This document shows, piece after piece, positions 1 through 6,803 of a stretch of DNA of 17,925 nucleotides (the stretch's first letter is position 1; every line of letters starts with the position of its first letter). This DNA is from an uncultured Ruminococcus sp. (GTDB lineage: Bacteria > Bacillota > Clostridia > Oscillospirales > Acutalibacteraceae), in the NCBI GenBank assembly GCA_902797065.1, contig CADBRK010000083.1:1-17925 (forward strand), in the 5' to 3' direction. Under the pieces are notes generated by a model. The model made no database searches and was not told the origin of the DNA. It saw only the letters and a program-made list of their open reading frames with translations. Both the position numbers and the translations under genes were made by a program.

Positions 1-446
1 ACTACGGTCTTTCCGACATTCACATAGTCGTTTACATCTATCGAGAAGTCATCTTTAAGCGGTATTTCGGTATAGTTTACCTTATGAAGATCGCCGAACA
101 CCTTATAGAATCCGTACGATATATTCGGGAAAACTGCTTCGCATTCGTCCGAACAGAATGCCATAAAAGAAAAGTTAAGAATATCGTCCGAACCGTTTGA
201 CAAGAATATATTCTCTTTTTTAACGCCGTACAGCTTTGCGATCTTTTCTCTGAGCCCGGTTCCCTCGGGATCGGGATACAGATTCAGCTTTGATATTTCT
301 TCGTCCGATACCGCCCTGAGCACACCGTTTGACGGCGGATAGGGCGACTCGTTCGTATTGAGCTTGACATACTCCATATCCTTGGGCTGTTCACCGGGAG
401 TATATACCTCAAGCGACCTGTATTTGTTTATTAAATATTTACTCAT
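1..446 (-). CDS. hisC: Histidinol-phosphate aminotransferase HisC, N-terminal part (runs off the window)
   Basis: PLP-dependent aminotransferase that converts imidazole-acetol phosphate and glutamate to histidinol phosphate in cytosolic histidine synthesis. I translated the minus strand from the ATG at 444-446; the frame stays open for 148 codons to the left edge. Visible class I/II aminotransferase features are the NTNESPYPPS block (about residues 30-39), YPDPEG (57-62) and the SNGSDDIL cofactor-phosphate region (83-90). The PLP lysine would lie beyond the window. The start is preceded by a purine-rich AGAAGG about 13 nt upstream. It is the fourth gene of the his operon, 99 bp after hisD, a wider gap than between the other his genes. 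Family assignment is firm; completeness cannot be judged. Confidence 0.9.
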   Translation of the reverse strand, partial: MSKYLINKYRSLEVYTPGEQPKDMEYVKLNTNESPYPPSNGVLRAVSDEEISKLNLYPDPEGTGLREKIAKLYGVKKENIFLSNGSDDILNFSFMAFCSDECEAVFPNISYGFYKVFGDLHKVNYTEIPLKDDFSIDVNDYVNVGKTV

Positions 447-468
447 TTTATTAAACACCTTCTGAAAT

Positions 469-529
469 CGTGCAGTGCGTAAATGCTTTGTACAGCCTTT
501 CCTTGTCATATACGTCAAAACACCGCACG
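469..529 (-). other. Intergenic stem-loop between hisD and hisC
   Basis: Inverted repeat with nine-base arms (469-477 and 521-529) that pair on the transcript with one G-U wobble around a 43-nt loop. It fills much of the 99-bp hisD-hisC gap. No T-tract follows it, so it is not an intrinsic terminator. Possible roles are mRNA end protection or segmental tuning; function is unknown. Confidence 0.3.
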
Positions 530-545
530 CAAATAAAAATACTTA

Positions 546-1817
546 TCACTCAAACCTTACCGTCGCCGATCTTGCGTGTGCGGCAAGCTGTTCTTTCTCC
601 GCAAAGTACGCAACGTCGCCGCTGACCCTTGCAAGAGCCTCGCGCGTATAATACGTAAACTGCGTTTTCTTGACATAATCGTCTACCGACAGCGGGCTTG
701 AAAACCTCGCCGTGCCGTTTGTGGGCAGCGTGTGGTTCGGGCCTGCAAAGTAATCGCCGAGCGGTTCGGGGCAGTTTTTGCCAAGGAATACCGAACCTGC
801 ATTTTTGACTTTGTCGAGATAATCAAACGGGTTGTCAACGCAGATCTCAAGGTGTTCGGGCGCAACTTCGTTTGCGATCTCCACCGCGCGGGCGATACTC
901 TCCGCTATAATGATCTTTCCGTTGTTGTCGATAGAAATTCTTGCTATCTCCTCACGGGGCAGCTTTTTGAGCTGTACTTCGATCTGTTCGCCGACCTTCT
1001 CGGCAAGCTCCCTGCTGTCTGTTATCAGCACCGCAGACGCAAGCTTATCGTGCTCCGCCTGAGAGAGCATATCTGCCGCCACGACAACGGGATCGTTTGT
1101 TGCGTCCGCAACGACGCATATATCGCTCGGACCTGCGATCATATCTATATCGACCGTACCGAAAACCTGCTTTTTGGCTTCGGCTACGAATGCGTTTCCG
1201 GGGCCTACTATCTTATCTACCTTCGGGATACTCCGGGTACCGTAAGCGAGCGCAGCTATCGCCTGAGAACCGCCGACTTTGAATATTTTCGTAACGCCTG
1301 CGACCTTAGCCGCCGCAAGTATAGCCGGGTTCACTTTGCCCTCGCTGTTCGGGGGCGTCGCCATAACGATCTCGGACACTCCCGCAATAACGGCAGGAAC
1401 CACCGTCATCAAGACGGTTGACGGAAGCGGCGCAGTGCCGCCGGGTACATATACGCCGACCTTTTCTATCGGAATGACCTTCTGTCCGAGAATAACTCCG
1501 TCCTGTTCGCTTATCACAAAGCTGTTCTTTACCTGGTGCTTGTGGAAATTATAAATATTCTCCTTTGCCTTGGTAATTATACCGATAAACTTATCGTCTA
1601 CCAGATCAAACGCTTCGTCTATCTCCTCCTGCGTAACCTCGAGAGAATCAAGGTCTGCTTTGTCGAATTTCTTTGTGTATTCTCTGAGCGCGGTATCACC
1701 GTTTTTGCGCACATTGGCGATTACCTCCGCTACGACAGACTCGACTCCCGCCGAGGTCTGCTCCCGTTTAAGAATATCCTTAACGGCTATTTCTTTTGTG
1801 TCATATATCTTAATCAT
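546..1817 (-). CDS. hisD: Histidinol dehydrogenase HisD
   Basis: Zinc-dependent enzyme that makes the last two NAD-linked oxidations of histidine synthesis, histidinol to histidine via histidinal. At 423 aa it has the usual family length. Seen in the sequence: GVYVPGGTAPLPS (121-133), VGPGN (204-208), IAGPSD (227-232), SQAEHD (252-257), APEHLE (319-324) and GPNHTLPT (359-366). By comparison with E. coli HisD, the zinc ligands are Q253, H256, D355 and H414, and the catalytic pair is E321/H322; all are present. The ATG at 1815-1817 has an AAAGGA ribosome binding site 7 nt upstream. The gene starts 23 bp after the hisG stop, so the two are co-transcribed. Confidence 0.97.
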   Translation of the reverse strand: MIKIYDTKEIAVKDILKREQTSAGVESVVAEVIANVRKNGDTALREYTKKFDKADLDSLEVTQEEIDEAFDLVDDKFIGIITKAKENIYNFHKHQVKNSFVISEQDGVILGQKVIPIEKVGVYVPGGTAPLPSTVLMTVVPAVIAGVSEIVMATPPNSEGKVNPAILAAAKVAGVTKIFKVGGSQAIAALAYGTRSIPKVDKIVGPGNAFVAEAKKQVFGTVDIDMIAGPSDICVVADATNDPVVVAADMLSQAEHDKLASAVLITDSRELAEKVGEQIEVQLKKLPREEIARISIDNNGKIIIAESIARAVEIANEVAPEHLEICVDNPFDYLDKVKNAGSVFLGKNCPEPLGDYFAGPNHTLPTNGTARFSSPLSVDDYVKKTQFTYYTREALARVSGDVAYFAEKEQLAAHARSATVRFE

Positions 1818-1840
1818 TGTTTAATCCTTTCCGTTTGTGT

Positions 1841-2488
1841 TCAGATCTTATCCTTCTTCTGCGCGCAGTATTCCGCGATAGCCTGCTGCAGCTTTGAGAT
1901 CTCTTTATTCTTGAACTTATAGCTTACTTTATTTGAAATAAGCCTTGCGCTTATCGGCACTATGGTTTCGATCGGTTCGAGATTGTTCTCTTTAAGAGTC
2001 GTACCCGTCTCGACAATATCGACGATAACGTCGGACATTCTCAGGATAGGCGCGATCTCGATAGAGCCGTTGAGCTTGATTATATCAATATCTCTGCCCT
2101 TTTTGTTGTAGAACGTCGTTGCAATATTGGGGAACTTTGTAGCAACACGCAGCGTTCTCTCTGTATTGTCATGGAAACCTCTGCACGCCGCAACAGCCAT
2201 TCTGCATTTGCCTATATCAAGATCGTAAAGCTCATAAACATCGGGCGCATATTCAAGCAGAATATCCTTTCCGGCAACGCCTATATCTGCCGCACCTCTC
2301 TCGACATATATAGATACGTCCGAGGGCTTCACCCAGAAGTACCGCACGCCTGCCTGCTCGTTCTCGAAGATAAGCTTTCTGTTTGTCTCGTGTATAGAGG
2401 GGCAGTCATACCCGCAGGCTTCAAAGATAGCAAGCACCTTTTCGCCCAATCTGCCCTTCGGAAGCGCAACATTAATCATCTGAGCCAT
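1841..2488 (-). CDS. hisG: ATP phosphoribosyltransferase HisG, short (HisZ-dependent) form
   Basis: Catalyses the committed step of histidine synthesis: ATP plus PRPP gives phosphoribosyl-ATP. At 215 aa it is the short form, which lacks the C-terminal regulatory domain and works as a hetero-octamer with HisZ, encoded next door. The N-terminal ALPKGRLGE (8-16) and the PRPP loop DIVETGTTLKENN (157-169) are intact; the usual GLAD of the signature reads RMSD here (150-153). The ATG at 2486-2488 is chosen because a strong GGGGAGG site lies about 9 nt upstream. A second in-frame ATG at 2477-2479 is less well placed. The start overlaps the hisZ end by 17 nt, which suggests translational coupling and a fixed HisZ:HisG ratio. 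Confidence 0.97.
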   Translation of the reverse strand: MAQMINVALPKGRLGEKVLAIFEACGYDCPSIHETNRKLIFENEQAGVRYFWVKPSDVSIYVERGAADIGVAGKDILLEYAPDVYELYDLDIGKCRMAVAACRGFHDNTERTLRVATKFPNIATTFYNKKGRDIDIIKLNGSIEIAPILRMSDVIVDIVETGTTLKENNLEPIETIVPISARLISNKVSYKFKNKEISKLQQAIAEYCAQKKDKI

Positions 2489-3593
2489 AGAACTTTACCT
2501 CCCCGTTTCTCATTTCGGCACGCTGTCTGTACTTAACCGTACCGTTATCGGACGCAGCCGCCCTTACGCTTTTGCCGTCCGCTCTGATATTGCCGATAGC
2601 CTTTGCTATGTCGTCAAGCTTTGTGTCACAGTCATATACAAGCAGAACGTCCACGTCATACGATCTGTCGCCGCCCATAAGTCTTTCCAGCAGATCAATA
2701 TACACGGCAAAGCCAATCGCTCCTGCGTCCTTGCCGAACTTATGCACAAGATTATCGTAGCTTCCACCTGTAAGTACGCTTGTGGGTACGCCGTCTATAA
2801 ACCCTTGGAACACAACGCCGTTATAGTACCCCGAATCGCTTACGATCGAGAAATCTATATTCACGCCGTCTGCGCAGCCGCACGCCGAAAGGAATCCGAA
2901 AATAGATTCCAGTTCCCTGACGGCATTGTCGGCAGCGTCGTTGAAGCTTACTTTTTTCAGCTCGTCAATTTTCATTGAGAAAGGTCCGTACATTCCCGTG
3001 AGAAGTACGAGCGCATTCTTAACTTTTTCGCTCACAAAATTATCGGCACAAATCTGTTCGATAGCAATTGTATTCTTCTCTCTGATGTACCCTATAACGG
3101 CAGAACGCTGCTTCTCGCTGAGTTTTGTCTCGTCAAGCAGACCGTTGAGGAACCCCATATGGGAAATATCGAGTATGTTCCTCGGGCTTATCTCGCACAG
3201 ACTCTTCTTTGCAAGCATTACAACCTCACTCAGAGAGTACATATCAATATCGCCGATACATTCAAGACCTACCTGCATAAGCTCCTTGTATTGGTGCGTA
3301 CCTTTGTCTACTCTGTACACGTTCTCGCTGTAATACACCTTCTCGGTATTAAGGCGCGTATCGCCGACGCTCTTTACTATCGAAAGCGTAACGTCCGGCT
3401 TGAGCGCCATCAGCTTGCCGTTGGTATCCGTAAAGGTGATAACGCTGCTGCCCAAAAGAAAATCTTTGTTTTCGGCATACAGGTCATACTCCTCGAATTT
3501 GCTCATCTTGAACTGCTTGAACCCGTAACCCGCATACAGGCTGCTGAGGTTCATCACTGCCATTTCTTCATTTGTGAAACGGACTAAACTCAT
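2472..3593 (-). CDS. hisZ: ATP phosphoribosyltransferase regulatory subunit HisZ
   Basis: Catalytically inactive paralogue of histidyl-tRNA synthetase that activates short HisG and carries its histidine feedback site. Class II synthetase core features are visible: a motif-2-like stretch from YSENVYRVD to LECIG (about 88-114) and GGSYDNLV (276-283) followed by GAIGFAV. Roughly 55 C-terminal residues (from about 313) look like a remnant of an anticodon-binding fold, consistent with HisZ rather than a full HisRS. A GTG four codons upstream (3603-3605) is possible, but the ATG at 3591-3593 is preferred: GGTGGGA lies 6 nt before it and the protein then starts MSLVRFTNEE. First gene of the his operon. 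Confidence 0.93.
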   Translation of the reverse strand: MSLVRFTNEEMAVMNLSSLYAGYGFKQFKMSKFEEYDLYAENKDFLLGSSVITFTDTNGKLMALKPDVTLSIVKSVGDTRLNTEKVYYSENVYRVDKGTHQYKELMQVGLECIGDIDMYSLSEVVMLAKKSLCEISPRNILDISHMGFLNGLLDETKLSEKQRSAVIGYIREKNTIAIEQICADNFVSEKVKNALVLLTGMYGPFSMKIDELKKVSFNDAADNAVRELESIFGFLSACGCADGVNIDFSIVSDSGYYNGVVFQGFIDGVPTSVLTGGSYDNLVHKFGKDAGAIGFAVYIDLLERLMGGDRSYDVDVLLVYDCDTKLDDIAKAIGNIRADGKSVRAAASDNGTVKYRQRAEMRNGEVKFYGSDD

Positions 3594-3634
3594 TATATAT
3601 CCCACCGTTCTGCATTTTTTATCATATTAGTAAT

Positions 3635-3655
3635 CAGACATAAACTTATGGTCTG
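3635..3655 (-). promoter_or_regulatory. Dyad/hairpin in the hisZ leader
   Basis: Near-perfect inverted repeat, CAGACATAA facing TTATGGTCTG with one bulged base, located between the promoter and the hisZ start. In RNA it gives a nine-pair stem with a tiny loop. It could be a leader hairpin or a downstream operator; no T-tract follows, so it is not an obvious terminator. Confidence 0.35.
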
Positions 3656-3669
3656 TCAAAACAAGTACA

Positions 3670-3698
3670 ATTATAGCATACTTTATCGTGTTAGTCAA
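3670..3698 (-). promoter_or_regulatory. Proximal sigma-A promoter of the his operon
   Basis: On the minus strand: -35 TTGACT (3693-3698), a 17-bp spacer, extended -10 TGC-TATAAT (3670-3675). The expected start lies near 3663, giving a leader of about 70 nt to hisZ, too short for a T-box or a classic peptide attenuator. Confidence 0.8.
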
Positions 3699-3721
3699 GT
3701 AAAGTATTACCATGCTAACAC
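3674..3721. promoter_or_regulatory. Interleaved dyads over the proximal his promoter (candidate operator)
   Basis: Three inverted repeats interlock across the -10/-35 region: ATACTTTA (3678-3685) with TAAAGTAT (3700-3707); GTGTTAG (3688-3694) with CTAACAC (3715-3721); TAGCAT (3674-3679) with ATGCTA (3712-3717). The first and third together form a 12-base arm whose partner is split by six bases. This is what a repressor operator looks like, probably for a histidine-responsive regulator. The regulator is not in the window, so that role is inference. Confidence 0.5.
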
Positions 3722-3731
3722 AATAAATTCA

Positions 3732-3752
3732 GTGTATATTGACCAAATACAC
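3732..3752. promoter_or_regulatory. Upstream dyad GTGTAT-N9-ATACAC
   Basis: Perfect six-base inverted repeat between the distal and proximal his promoters. It would lie just inside the transcript from the distal promoter, or serve as a protein site upstream of the proximal -35. No family could be recognised. Confidence 0.35.
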
Positions 3753-3764
3753 AACCGTTTTATT

Positions 3765-3793
3765 ATTATACGTTTTTTTCGGACAAATTTCAA
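3765..3793 (-). promoter_or_regulatory. Distal sigma-A promoter of the his operon
   Basis: On the minus strand: -35 TTGAAA (3788-3793), a 17-bp spacer, -10 TATAAT (3765-3770). It lies about 95 bp upstream of the proximal promoter in the same orientation. Transcripts from here would carry all the downstream dyads in a leader of about 165 nt. Both boxes are near consensus in an AT-rich stretch, so chance occurrence is possible. Confidence 0.6.
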
Positions 3794-3856
3794 TAGAAAA
3801 ACTGCAATATAGCACGGATTTTAACGCAATATTAATGTCATGCCCGTAACACACGC

Positions 3857-3893
3857 AAAAAAGCGGCCAAGAATACTCTCAGCCGCTTTTTTT
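3857..3893 (-). terminator. Rho-independent terminator after the dockerin gene
   Basis: Stem AAAAAAGCGGC / GCCGCTTTTTT with a 14-nt loop. Read on the minus strand it ends in a T-run and lies about 85 nt after the dockerin gene stop, separating it from the his operon. The A/T symmetry means it could also act on the plus strand, but no plus-strand gene is present. The gene-free stretch 3594-3976 otherwise holds only the his promoters and dyads. Confidence 0.85.
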
Positions 3894-3976
3894 ATTTGCT
3901 TATTAGTCTATGTCTGACCTTTTGGGGATCGATTCACCCGGAACTGCCCTTTTCAATTATTGAGTTGTCTTGTCAA

Positions 3977-6523
3977 TCAAGCTGCAAAGCCGCTTCTCTC
4001 GGGAGGTATCTTTACAAGATTAACAGTAGCTCTCATGATAATCAAAGCGTCCTTACCGGTTACCTTGCCGTCGCCGTCAACGTCTGCTGCTGCAAGCTGC
4101 TCGTCTGTAAGCGTTGTAAGATTGATCGTGTATCTCTGAATAAGCATAGCGTCTTTAGCAGTTACCCTACCGTCGCCGTCAACGTCGCCGAGCTGCTGTG
4201 CAGGCTTAGCTTCGCCGAAGATCACATCGTGTGAAGGATCCTTCTTTTCTGCATAGCCTTCCTGATCTGCAAACGTCTCAAACTCTGCCCATACTTCGTC
4301 GGGATTTGTTTTGAAAGCATCCATAGCATTCTTAACCTTTTCAACCGTAACGCAGTCAACACCGGACTTATCCTGTACGCCGATAAGCTTGAATACATAT
4401 GCTGCAACGAGCTTCGGTCCGTTATCAAAAGCAGTCAGAGTTTTACCTACAATGTTACCTGTAGATGTGATAACAAGGTGAGGTCCGCAGCTGTCAACGC
4501 CTTCGAAGTCTGCATCAACGCAGGTCTGTTCGCTGTCAACGGGATTCTCGAGAATTTCGCCTGTCATGCGCGCTGTCTTGCCGATAGCGTCCTTTGTGAT
4601 TACGCAGTCATATGTCTGACCGCCGCCGTCCTTGTCGCTGAAGATTACAAAGTAAACCCAACCGTCAACAAATTCAACTTCATAAGACTCTACAATACCG
4701 TCCTGACCTTCAACAGGTGTACCTACGATCTTCTTGGAGCCCCAGTTGTCGCCATCCTGCCAGCCGCCGTTGTAGAAGTGACGTGTCTCGCCTGCAGCGT
4801 TCTGTGCCCAGATGTAGAAGCATACTTTATGGCTGTGATCCCAGTCTCCCATATCAAAGAAGAATGTTCCCTTTACGGACTGCGGAGCAGGCACGTCGGG
4901 TGTCTGTACCGGTTCATCGGGTGTCTGCACAGGTTCATCGGGTGTCTGTACGGGAGGATTATCATCGCCAACGCCGAAGAGCTTCTTAACAGCTTCAACC
5001 TTCTCTGCAAAGCCTTCCTCATTTGCGAACTTCGGAGCTTCTGCAATTACTTCATCGGGTGTTGTGCCGAATGCCTGGATAGCAGCCATAACCTTCTCAA
5101 CTGTTACGCACTGCTCGCCGGACTTGTCTGTCATGCCTATCTGCTTGAATACATATGTTGCAACCTTGTTAGCGCCGTTATCGAGAGATGCCTTAGCGTT
5201 ACCAACGATATTGCCTGTCGATGTGATCTGGAGGTACGGTCCGCAGCTGTCAACGCCTTCGAAGTCAGCTTCGATGCACTTTTTCTCGCTGTCAACAGGG
5301 TTCTCGATAAGCTTGCCTGTCATGCGTGCTGTCTTGCCGATAGCGTCCTTTGTAAGTACGCAGTCATATGTCTGATCGCCGGAATCCTTGTCGTTAAAGA
5401 TTACGAAGTAATCCCAACCGTCAACGAATTCGATCTCATAAGACTCTACTATGCCGTCCTGACCGTCTACAGGTGTACCAACGATCTTCTTGGAAGCCCA
5501 GTTGTCGCCGTCCTGCCAGCCGCCGTTGTAGAAGTGACGTGTCTCACCTGCAGCGTTCTTTGCCCATACATAGAAGCAAAGCTTATGGCTGTGATCCCAG
5601 TCGCCCATATCGAAGAAGAACGTACCCTTTACGGACTCGGGCTCTGTGCTTGTGTCTGTATCCGGTACATCGGAGTTTGTATCTGTATCCGGTACGTCGG
5701 AATTTGTATCTGTATCCGGTACATCGGGTGTCTGTACGGGAGGATTATCCTCTGTCTGACCGAAAAGCAATGCAGCCTTTGCAGCTTTCTCTGCGAAATC
5801 CTCTTTGTCTGCAAACTTCTGGAACTCTTTCTTAACCTCTGCAGCCGTTGTGCCAAAAGCTGCCAAAGCCTGTGCAACCTTTTCCTTTGTGCAGCACTCT
5901 TCGCCTGACTTATCAACTTCACCGACTTTATCATAGATGAACTGTGCGATCTTTGCTGCGCCGTTGTCGTTCACGCCCTTGGCATGACCAACGATATTGC
6001 CTGTAGATGTGATCTGGAGATATGCGCCGCAGCCGTCAACATTGTTGAAATCAGCTTCGATGCACTTCTTCTCGCTGTCTACGGGGTTCTCGATCAGATT
6101 ACCTGTCATGAATGCAGTCTGACCGATAGCATTTGCATTAAAAATGCAGTCATATGTCTGCTCGTTTGTGTCCTTGTCGTTAAAGATTACAAAGTAATCC
6201 CAACCGTCAAAGAACTCGATCTCGTATGACTCTACTATGCCGTCTTCGCCTTCAACGGGTGTACCGACGATCTTCTTTGATCCCCAGTTGTCGCCGTCCT
6301 GCCAGCCGCCCTTAAGGAAGTGGCGTGTCTCGCCTGCAGCATTCTTTGCCCAAACGTAGAAGCATACCTTGTCGCTATGGTTCCATTCGCCCATATTAAA
6401 CTTGATCGTGCCTTTTACGCCCTGCTCCTCGGCTGCAGCGTCTCCGTCTGCCGATGCAATAACGGAAAGAGGAGCTGCTGCAAGCAGCAATGCCATTGCG
6501 ATGCTTAATAATTTTTTCTTCAT
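3977..6523 (-). CDS. Secreted dockerin protein with three starch-binding-like modules
   Basis: An 848-aa extracellular protein. A signal peptide (residues 1-25, cleavage near ASA/DG) is followed by three copies of a module of about 220 residues (36-256, 297-517, 550-768), joined by Pro/Asp/Thr linkers, and a C-terminal type I dockerin (777-840). The dockerin has two calcium loops with Asp at 780/782/784/791 and 814/816/818/825, so it should bind a cohesin on a scaffoldin. Each module starts with a Trp/Tyr-rich beta-sandwich resembling CBM25/26 (W47, Y56, W58, W74, W80, W108, Y110 in copy 1) and ends in predicted helices. That plan matches, from memory, Sas20 domain 1 of Ruminococcus bromii, which binds maltooligosaccharide ends. 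No catalytic domain is seen, so the role is probably substrate adhesion. GGAG lies 9 nt before the ATG at 6521-6523; its own promoter and terminator flank it. The fold and starch binding are inferred; the dockerin is certain. Confidence 0.88.
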   Translation of the reverse strand: MKKKLLSIAMALLLAAAPLSVIASADGDAAAEEQGVKGTIKFNMGEWNHSDKVCFYVWAKNAAGETRHFLKGGWQDGDNWGSKKIVGTPVEGEDGIVESYEIEFFDGWDYFVIFNDKDTNEQTYDCIFNANAIGQTAFMTGNLIENPVDSEKKCIEADFNNVDGCGAYLQITSTGNIVGHAKGVNDNGAAKIAQFIYDKVGEVDKSGEECCTKEKVAQALAAFGTTAAEVKKEFQKFADKEDFAEKAAKAALLFGQTEDNPPVQTPDVPDTDTNSDVPDTDTNSDVPDTDTSTEPESVKGTFFFDMGDWDHSHKLCFYVWAKNAAGETRHFYNGGWQDGDNWASKKIVGTPVDGQDGIVESYEIEFVDGWDYFVIFNDKDSGDQTYDCVLTKDAIGKTARMTGKLIENPVDSEKKCIEADFEGVDSCGPYLQITSTGNIVGNAKASLDNGANKVATYVFKQIGMTDKSGEQCVTVEKVMAAIQAFGTTPDEVIAEAPKFANEEGFAEKVEAVKKLFGVGDDNPPVQTPDEPVQTPDEPVQTPDVPAPQSVKGTFFFDMGDWDHSHKVCFYIWAQNAAGETRHFYNGGWQDGDNWGSKKIVGTPVEGQDGIVESYEVEFVDGWVYFVIFSDKDGGGQTYDCVITKDAIGKTARMTGEILENPVDSEQTCVDADFEGVDSCGPHLVITSTGNIVGKTLTAFDNGPKLVAAYVFKLIGVQDKSGVDCVTVEKVKNAMDAFKTNPDEVWAEFETFADQEGYAEKKDPSHDVIFGEAKPAQQLGDVDGDGRVTAKDAMLIQRYTINLTTLTDEQLAAADVDGDGKVTGKDALIIMRATVNLVKIPPERSGFAA
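4004..4195 (-). other. Type I dockerin domain (residues 777-840)
   Basis: Two F-hand calcium loops, DVDGDGRVTAKD and DVDGDGKVTGKD, are separated by about 22 residues. The loops are nearly identical, and the cohesin-contact positions 10-11 read AK and GK. That internal symmetry is compatible with a dual binding mode. A nine-residue tail follows the domain. Confidence 0.95.
4220..4876 (-). repeat. Surface module copy 3 (residues 550-768)
   Basis: Third module of the dockerin protein. It shares with copy 2, but not copy 1, the TKDAIGKTARMTG and EGVDSCGP blocks. The WDY of the other three copies is W622-V-Y624 here, and the SDKDGGG loop also differs, so ligand contacts may differ. Cysteines are at 578, 640, 668, 679 and 734. 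Confidence 0.85.
4896..4954 (-). repeat. 21-bp tandem repeat encoding the PDEPVQT linker
   Basis: Two full and one partial copy of a 21-bp unit (4896-4916, 4917-4937, 4938-4954) encode the repeating seven-residue linker between modules 2 and 3. The copies differ at only a few positions. Unit number may vary between strains. Confidence 0.8.
4973..5635 (-). repeat. Surface module copy 2 (residues 297-517)
   Basis: Second module of the dockerin protein. It begins GTFFFDMGDWDHSHK, as copy 3 does, and keeps the conserved Trp residues (309, 320, 336, 342, 370), WDY (370-372), QTYDC (384-388) and ITSTGNIVG. Cysteines are at 326, 388, 416, 427 and 482. Copies 2 and 3 look like a recent internal duplication. 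Confidence 0.85.
5655..5727 (-). repeat. 27-bp tandem repeat encoding the DVPDTDTNS linker
   Basis: Copies at 5655-5681, 5682-5708 and a partial one at 5709-5727 encode the nine-residue repeat between modules 1 and 2. The acidic, Pro- and Thr-rich composition is typical of flexible extracellular linkers. Confidence 0.8.
5756..6418 (-). repeat. Surface module copy 1 (residues 36-256)
   Basis: First module of the dockerin protein. It is closer to the single module of the neighbouring anchored protein than to copies 2 and 3: the two share NVDGCGAYLQ, NIVGHA and an FNxNAIxQTA block. Cysteines are at 54, 126, 154, 165 and a CC pair at 210-211. Confidence 0.85.
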
Positions 6524-6600
6524 AAGCGTCTTCTCCTATTTCATAAAAATTTTTACTTTAAACACTCCTTTTATTCTTCCGGGTGTTCATTCACGAATAT

Positions 6601-6629
6601 ATTATATACCATTAAGACAGTAATTTCAA
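6601..6629 (-). promoter_or_regulatory. Sigma-A promoter of the dockerin gene
   Basis: On the minus strand: -35 TTGAAA (6624-6629), a 17-bp spacer, -10 TATAAT (6601-6606). The expected start is near 6594, giving a leader of about 70 nt. The dockerin gene is therefore transcribed independently of its neighbour. Confidence 0.75.
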
Positions 6630-6749
6630 TACTTCTTTGAATTTTTTATTAAAAAATGATTAAAATTCGAGCCGGATTATCACCTGTTATTCAGTTTCGG
6701 CAAAGATACAGAAGAATTAAGTATAGCTGACATCAACGCATATGGGCAC

Positions 6750-6778
6750 AAAAAAATCCCCCGATCGAAACCGGGGGA
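6750..6778 (-). terminator. Rho-independent terminator after the anchored surface-protein gene
   Basis: Seven-pair GC-rich stem TCCCCCG (6757-6763) / CGGGGGA (6772-6778) with an eight-base loop. On the minus strand a run of seven Ts follows. It lies 25 bp after the stop codon of the 357-aa protein gene. Confidence 0.92.
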
Positions 6779-6803
6779 AAGAATTATCATATCCGATCCA
6801 GGA

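Noticed and set aside
3594..3605. Upstream GTG start for hisZ (3603-3605)
   Set aside because: It adds only four residues, and the GGTGGGA binding site is correctly spaced for the downstream ATG.
3740..3770. Plus-strand promoter-like TTGACC with a downstream TATTAT
   Set aside because: Spacing is 19 bp and no plus-strand gene follows; minus-strand promoters explain the region better.
4896..5727. Short regular repeats that might suggest a CRISPR array
   Set aside because: Units are in-frame multiples of three, contiguous without spacers and inside a coding sequence.
4478..5908. A 476-codon plus-strand open frame opposite the dockerin gene
   Set aside because: It mirrors the repetitive modules on the other strand, has no credible ribosome binding site or recognisable domain, and its repeats simply reflect the sense repeats.
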